Assembly: GCA_003219195.1 (NCBI GenBank) | Contig: QHPX01000084.1 | Location: 13,611-53,426, forward strand | DNA: 39,816 bases | Reading direction: 5' to 3' | Source: Verrucomicrobiota bacterium | Lineage (GTDB): Bacteria > Verrucomicrobiota > Verrucomicrobiia > Chthoniobacterales > UBA10450 | Shown: positions 37,723 through 39,816 of the stretch, piece by piece | How positions within the stretch are numbered: position 1 is the stretch's first letter | How the letters are laid out: every line of letters starts with the position of its first letter | The notes under the pieces: generated by a model | The model's input: the letters and a program-made list of their open reading frames with translations, nothing else | The model's database searches: none | Told to the model about the DNA's origin: nothing | Made by a program: the position numbers and the translations under genes

Positions 37723-39816
37723 CTACTTCGGCGCGAGGGAGGCGAGGACCTTGCCGAAGCGCGGATCGCCGCGCAGCGGCTCCCAAATGGGATGAAGACG
37801 CAGTTGCCCATAGCTCAGATATCCCGGAAGCTTCGCTGCTTCATCTAGCCGTTTGAACGCGCGATCCTTTTCGCCCGTCCATGCATAAATGAGGGCAAGA
37901 TACTTGATCAACAGCGGGCCTTCGATGGAGTTTTTGCTGACTGGCATCAACTTGACGGCACGCCGGCCTTCGCGGATGGCGTCCTCCTTATTTCCAAGAG
38001 AAGCGTCAATGACGCCGAGTGCGCAGAGAGCCTCTGCATAGTCGGGTTGGTCGTGCAGCATTTTCTCGAGTTCTTTCTGTGCGTTGATGAACGCGGCCCG
38101 CGCTGCCGGTTGGTCGCCTCGCATGCGAGCAGCGAGACCCTCGCACCAAGTGTTGGGGAAAGGAATCCCTGCGTCGTAGCACCCGCCGGGTGGCATAGTG
38201 GCTAGTGCGCGCTCGGCCGTGGCGGGATCGCGCTCGTATAAAGCAAGAGGAAGCCATTGGTCTGCGAGAAGGGGGGCTGCGTTCGGGTTCTCGGCGAGAA
38301 TCGCCTGAATTGTCGTGTGCAGAGGTTTTGGGTCTGCGTGCGAATTCAGCGCAACTCCAGCGCGCTGCGTCCGGAGAGCTACGCTGGTCGGGGCAATTGT
38401 GAGTGCGCGATCCAGCATTGCTGCAAGATCCGCATAGCGACGGAGATTTTCATAGTTCAATGAAAGTTGCTGGAGGATAGCAACATTTCGCGGGTCCAGT
38501 TCCGATGCGCGCTCAAAGTTCCGCGTAGATTCTGCCCAGCGGCCCTGTCGCCGGTCGATATAGGCGGCAAGTACGAAAGCATCGGCGTTGTTGGGTAACG
38601 CCTGCTCTGCCGAAGTCACTTCCTGTCGAGCCCGATCGTAATCGAGGTATCCCCAGTAGAGATGTTTCGCCAGGGCCAGATGCGTTTCGCCGGTGTCTGG
38701 GCGCAATCGGCGCAGCGATTGAATCGCCCCATCGGCCAGCGCCAGGCGCGCCGGCGTGTGGTCGAAACCGCTCTGGTAGATTAGATCGTGAGCGTGCGCC
38801 AGTTCGTAATAGGCAAGAAAAAAGGACGGGTCACGCTTCACCGCTTCGCCAAGCAGTCGTACAGCTTCGAAAAGATCTTTGCTCATCTCACTCAAGAGAG
38901 CGTTAGCGATCAGGCTCTTGGCGTGCGCGTAAAGATCGTACGCTGCGAGATCCGCCGTTGGCCGCTCTTCGATCGCCGCCTTCTCTTCGGGTGAGAGCTT
39001 ACTTTTGAGTTGAGCGACGATCTTCCCGGCCAGCTCGCTTTCGATTGCGAATACGTCCGCGACATCGCGATCGTACCGTTCCGCCCAAAGGTGGCTGTCC
39101 GTTCGCGCTTCGATCAACTGAGCGCTGACGCGCACCCGGCCGCCGGCACGCTGCACGCTGCCTTCCAGCACGTGCGCTACGCCAAGCGCCTTGGCGATCT
39201 CGCGCAGATTACGCTCTACACCGACTTTGTACTGCATTGTCGACGTGCGGCTAATGACTTTCAGGTCGGCTACTTTCGCCAGGCCAGTCAGGATTTCATC
39301 CTGCACGCCATCTGCGAAGTAAGCGTTCTCTTTTTCGCCGCTCAGGTTCTCAAATGGAAGAACGGCAATACTCTTCTCGGGAATAGGAGCCTCCGCGATA
39401 CTAGCTATTGCCCCGGGAGCGGCCAATGCGGCCGGTGGCCGTGACGTTGGATGGAAAAAGATCAAAGAACTGATAACCAGTGCAATTGTCGACACAAGCA
39501 AAGCAACTATAAGCGCGAACTTGGGCGAACGCGGAGCGCTAATTGGATGAACCGTGGGCGCCTGCTTCCATCTTTTTCGCCGCTTGAGTTTTTCAGGTAG
39601 CGCAGGATTCCCAAGACCTTCCTTGTAAAGATTAACGATATGCAACCTCAGGCCATGCTTCACCTCGCACTCACCCAAATCGTGCAAGTAAGGTTGCCAA
39701 TGGCGATATTGGGCCAAGTCATCGGCCAGATGTTTCGATAAGAGAATGTGTCCGGCATCGCCACAATCCATCACCCGCTGCGCGACATTGATTCCTGATC
39801 CCGCTATGTTCGTTTT
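37723..39816 (-). CDS. Adenylate/guanylate cyclase, TolB-like and TPR protein (partial)
   Basis: Reading runs off the right edge of the window, so the N-terminal part is missing. The visible 697 residues begin with the end of a class III cyclase domain (NIAGSGINVAQRVMDCGDAGHILLS, YLHDLGECEVKHGLRLHIVNLYKEGLGNP). One membrane span follows (FALIVALLVSTIALVISSLIF). Next is a TolB-like/FlgO-type domain: KSIAVLPFENLSGEKENAYFADGVQDEILTGLAKVADLKVISRTSTMQYK. The C-terminal half is TPR-type repeats (AYDLYAHAKSLI, FVLAAYIDRRQGRWAEST, VAILQQLSLNYENLRRYADLA). The architecture, common in Verrucomicrobia and rhizobia, suggests a membrane signalling protein that makes cyclic nucleotide and uses the TPR part to bind partners. 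Catalytic residues of the cyclase are outside the window. Confidence 0.8.
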   Translation of the reverse strand, partial: KTNIAGSGINVAQRVMDCGDAGHILLSKHLADDLAQYRHWQPYLHDLGECEVKHGLRLHIVNLYKEGLGNPALPEKLKRRKRWKQAPTVHPISAPRSPKFALIVALLVSTIALVISSLIFFHPTSRPPAALAAPGAIASIAEAPIPEKSIAVLPFENLSGEKENAYFADGVQDEILTGLAKVADLKVISRTSTMQYKVGVERNLREIAKALGVAHVLEGSVQRAGGRVRVSAQLIEARTDSHLWAERYDRDVADVFAIESELAGKIVAQLKSKLSPEEKAAIEERPTADLAAYDLYAHAKSLIANALLSEMSKDLFEAVRLLGEAVKRDPSFFLAYYELAHAHDLIYQSGFDHTPARLALADGAIQSLRRLRPDTGETHLALAKHLYWGYLDYDRARQEVTSAEQALPNNADAFVLAAYIDRRQGRWAESTRNFERASELDPRNVAILQQLSLNYENLRRYADLAAMLDRALTIAPTSVALRTQRAGVALNSHADPKPLHTTIQAILAENPNAAPLLADQWLPLALYERDPATAERALATMPPGGCYDAGIPFPNTWCEGLAARMRGDQPAARAAFINAQKELEKMLHDQPDYAEALCALGVIDASLGNKEDAIREGRRAVKLMPVSKNSIEGPLLIKYLALIYAWTGEKDRAFKRLDEAAKLPGYLSYGQLRLHPIWEPLRGDPRFGKVLASLAPK

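Overview
The window is a dense bacterial chromosomal segment (estimated GC in the mid to high fifties) with almost no gene-free DNA. Gene content and sequence style (lysine 2,3-aminomutase, a MurNAc kinase/MurQ fusion, ECF sigma module, YugP-type peptidase, ABCG transporter with N-terminal regulatory domains, cyclase/TolB/TPR protein, REP-like palindromes in intergenic DNA) suggest a Verrucomicrobiota genome, perhaps a soil Chthoniobacterales (Spartobacteria) lineage. This is inference from content; no rRNA or ribosomal protein marker is present to confirm it. No tRNA, CRISPR array, transposase or phage module was seen.

Layout. 100-1179 is a decayed gene carrying three frameshifts. 1189-5797 holds lysine 2,3-aminomutase, an ankyrin-repeat L,D-transpeptidase, a DegP/DegQ-type serine protease and two tiny membrane proteins. 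5949-9809 holds a fused MurNAc/GlcNAc kinase plus MurNAc-6-P etherase, divergent from DNA ligase LigA across a large palindrome. 9830-12086 is an ECF sigma factor, a probable anti-sigma factor and an HtrA-like protein that has lost two of its three catalytic residues. 12107-17651 holds a YugP-like zinc peptidase, an M24 peptidase and a 1202-residue ABCG-type transporter with TerB-like and FHA-like regions. 17831-23661 holds FtsH, a ribosome hibernation factor, a host-attachment family protein, GlgX and a double-ACT protein. 23848-28505 holds an APC permease coupled to a secreted protein of unknown function, an Amidase_2 protein and a YihY/BrkB protein. 28590-33464 holds an MGDG-synthase-like glycosyltransferase, NagA, a flavoprotein with the WxWxIP signature, and an LpxL-like acyltransferase. 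33451-37659 is a minus-strand operon folB-argH-nudix-tatC-pilD, in which argH and pilD both carry apparent internal deletions. A cyclase/TolB/TPR protein runs off the right edge.

How the genes work together. Peptidoglycan turnover recurs: an amidase, an L,D-transpeptidase, MurNAc kinase/etherase and NagA would together take MurNAc to GlcNAc-6-P and then GlcN-6-P. Envelope quality control is a second theme (DegP-like protease, sigma/anti-sigma/pseudo-HtrA, FtsH).

The most unusual signal is a dispersed 13-bp sequence, GATTGTCGATCTT. It occurs exactly eight times, with at least nine one-mismatch copies, on both strands and read in several coding frames. That points to selection or propagation at the DNA level rather than codon usage alone. 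Second are the three broken or shortened genes, and third the unusual multi-domain ABC transporter and the pseudo-HtrA sigma operon.
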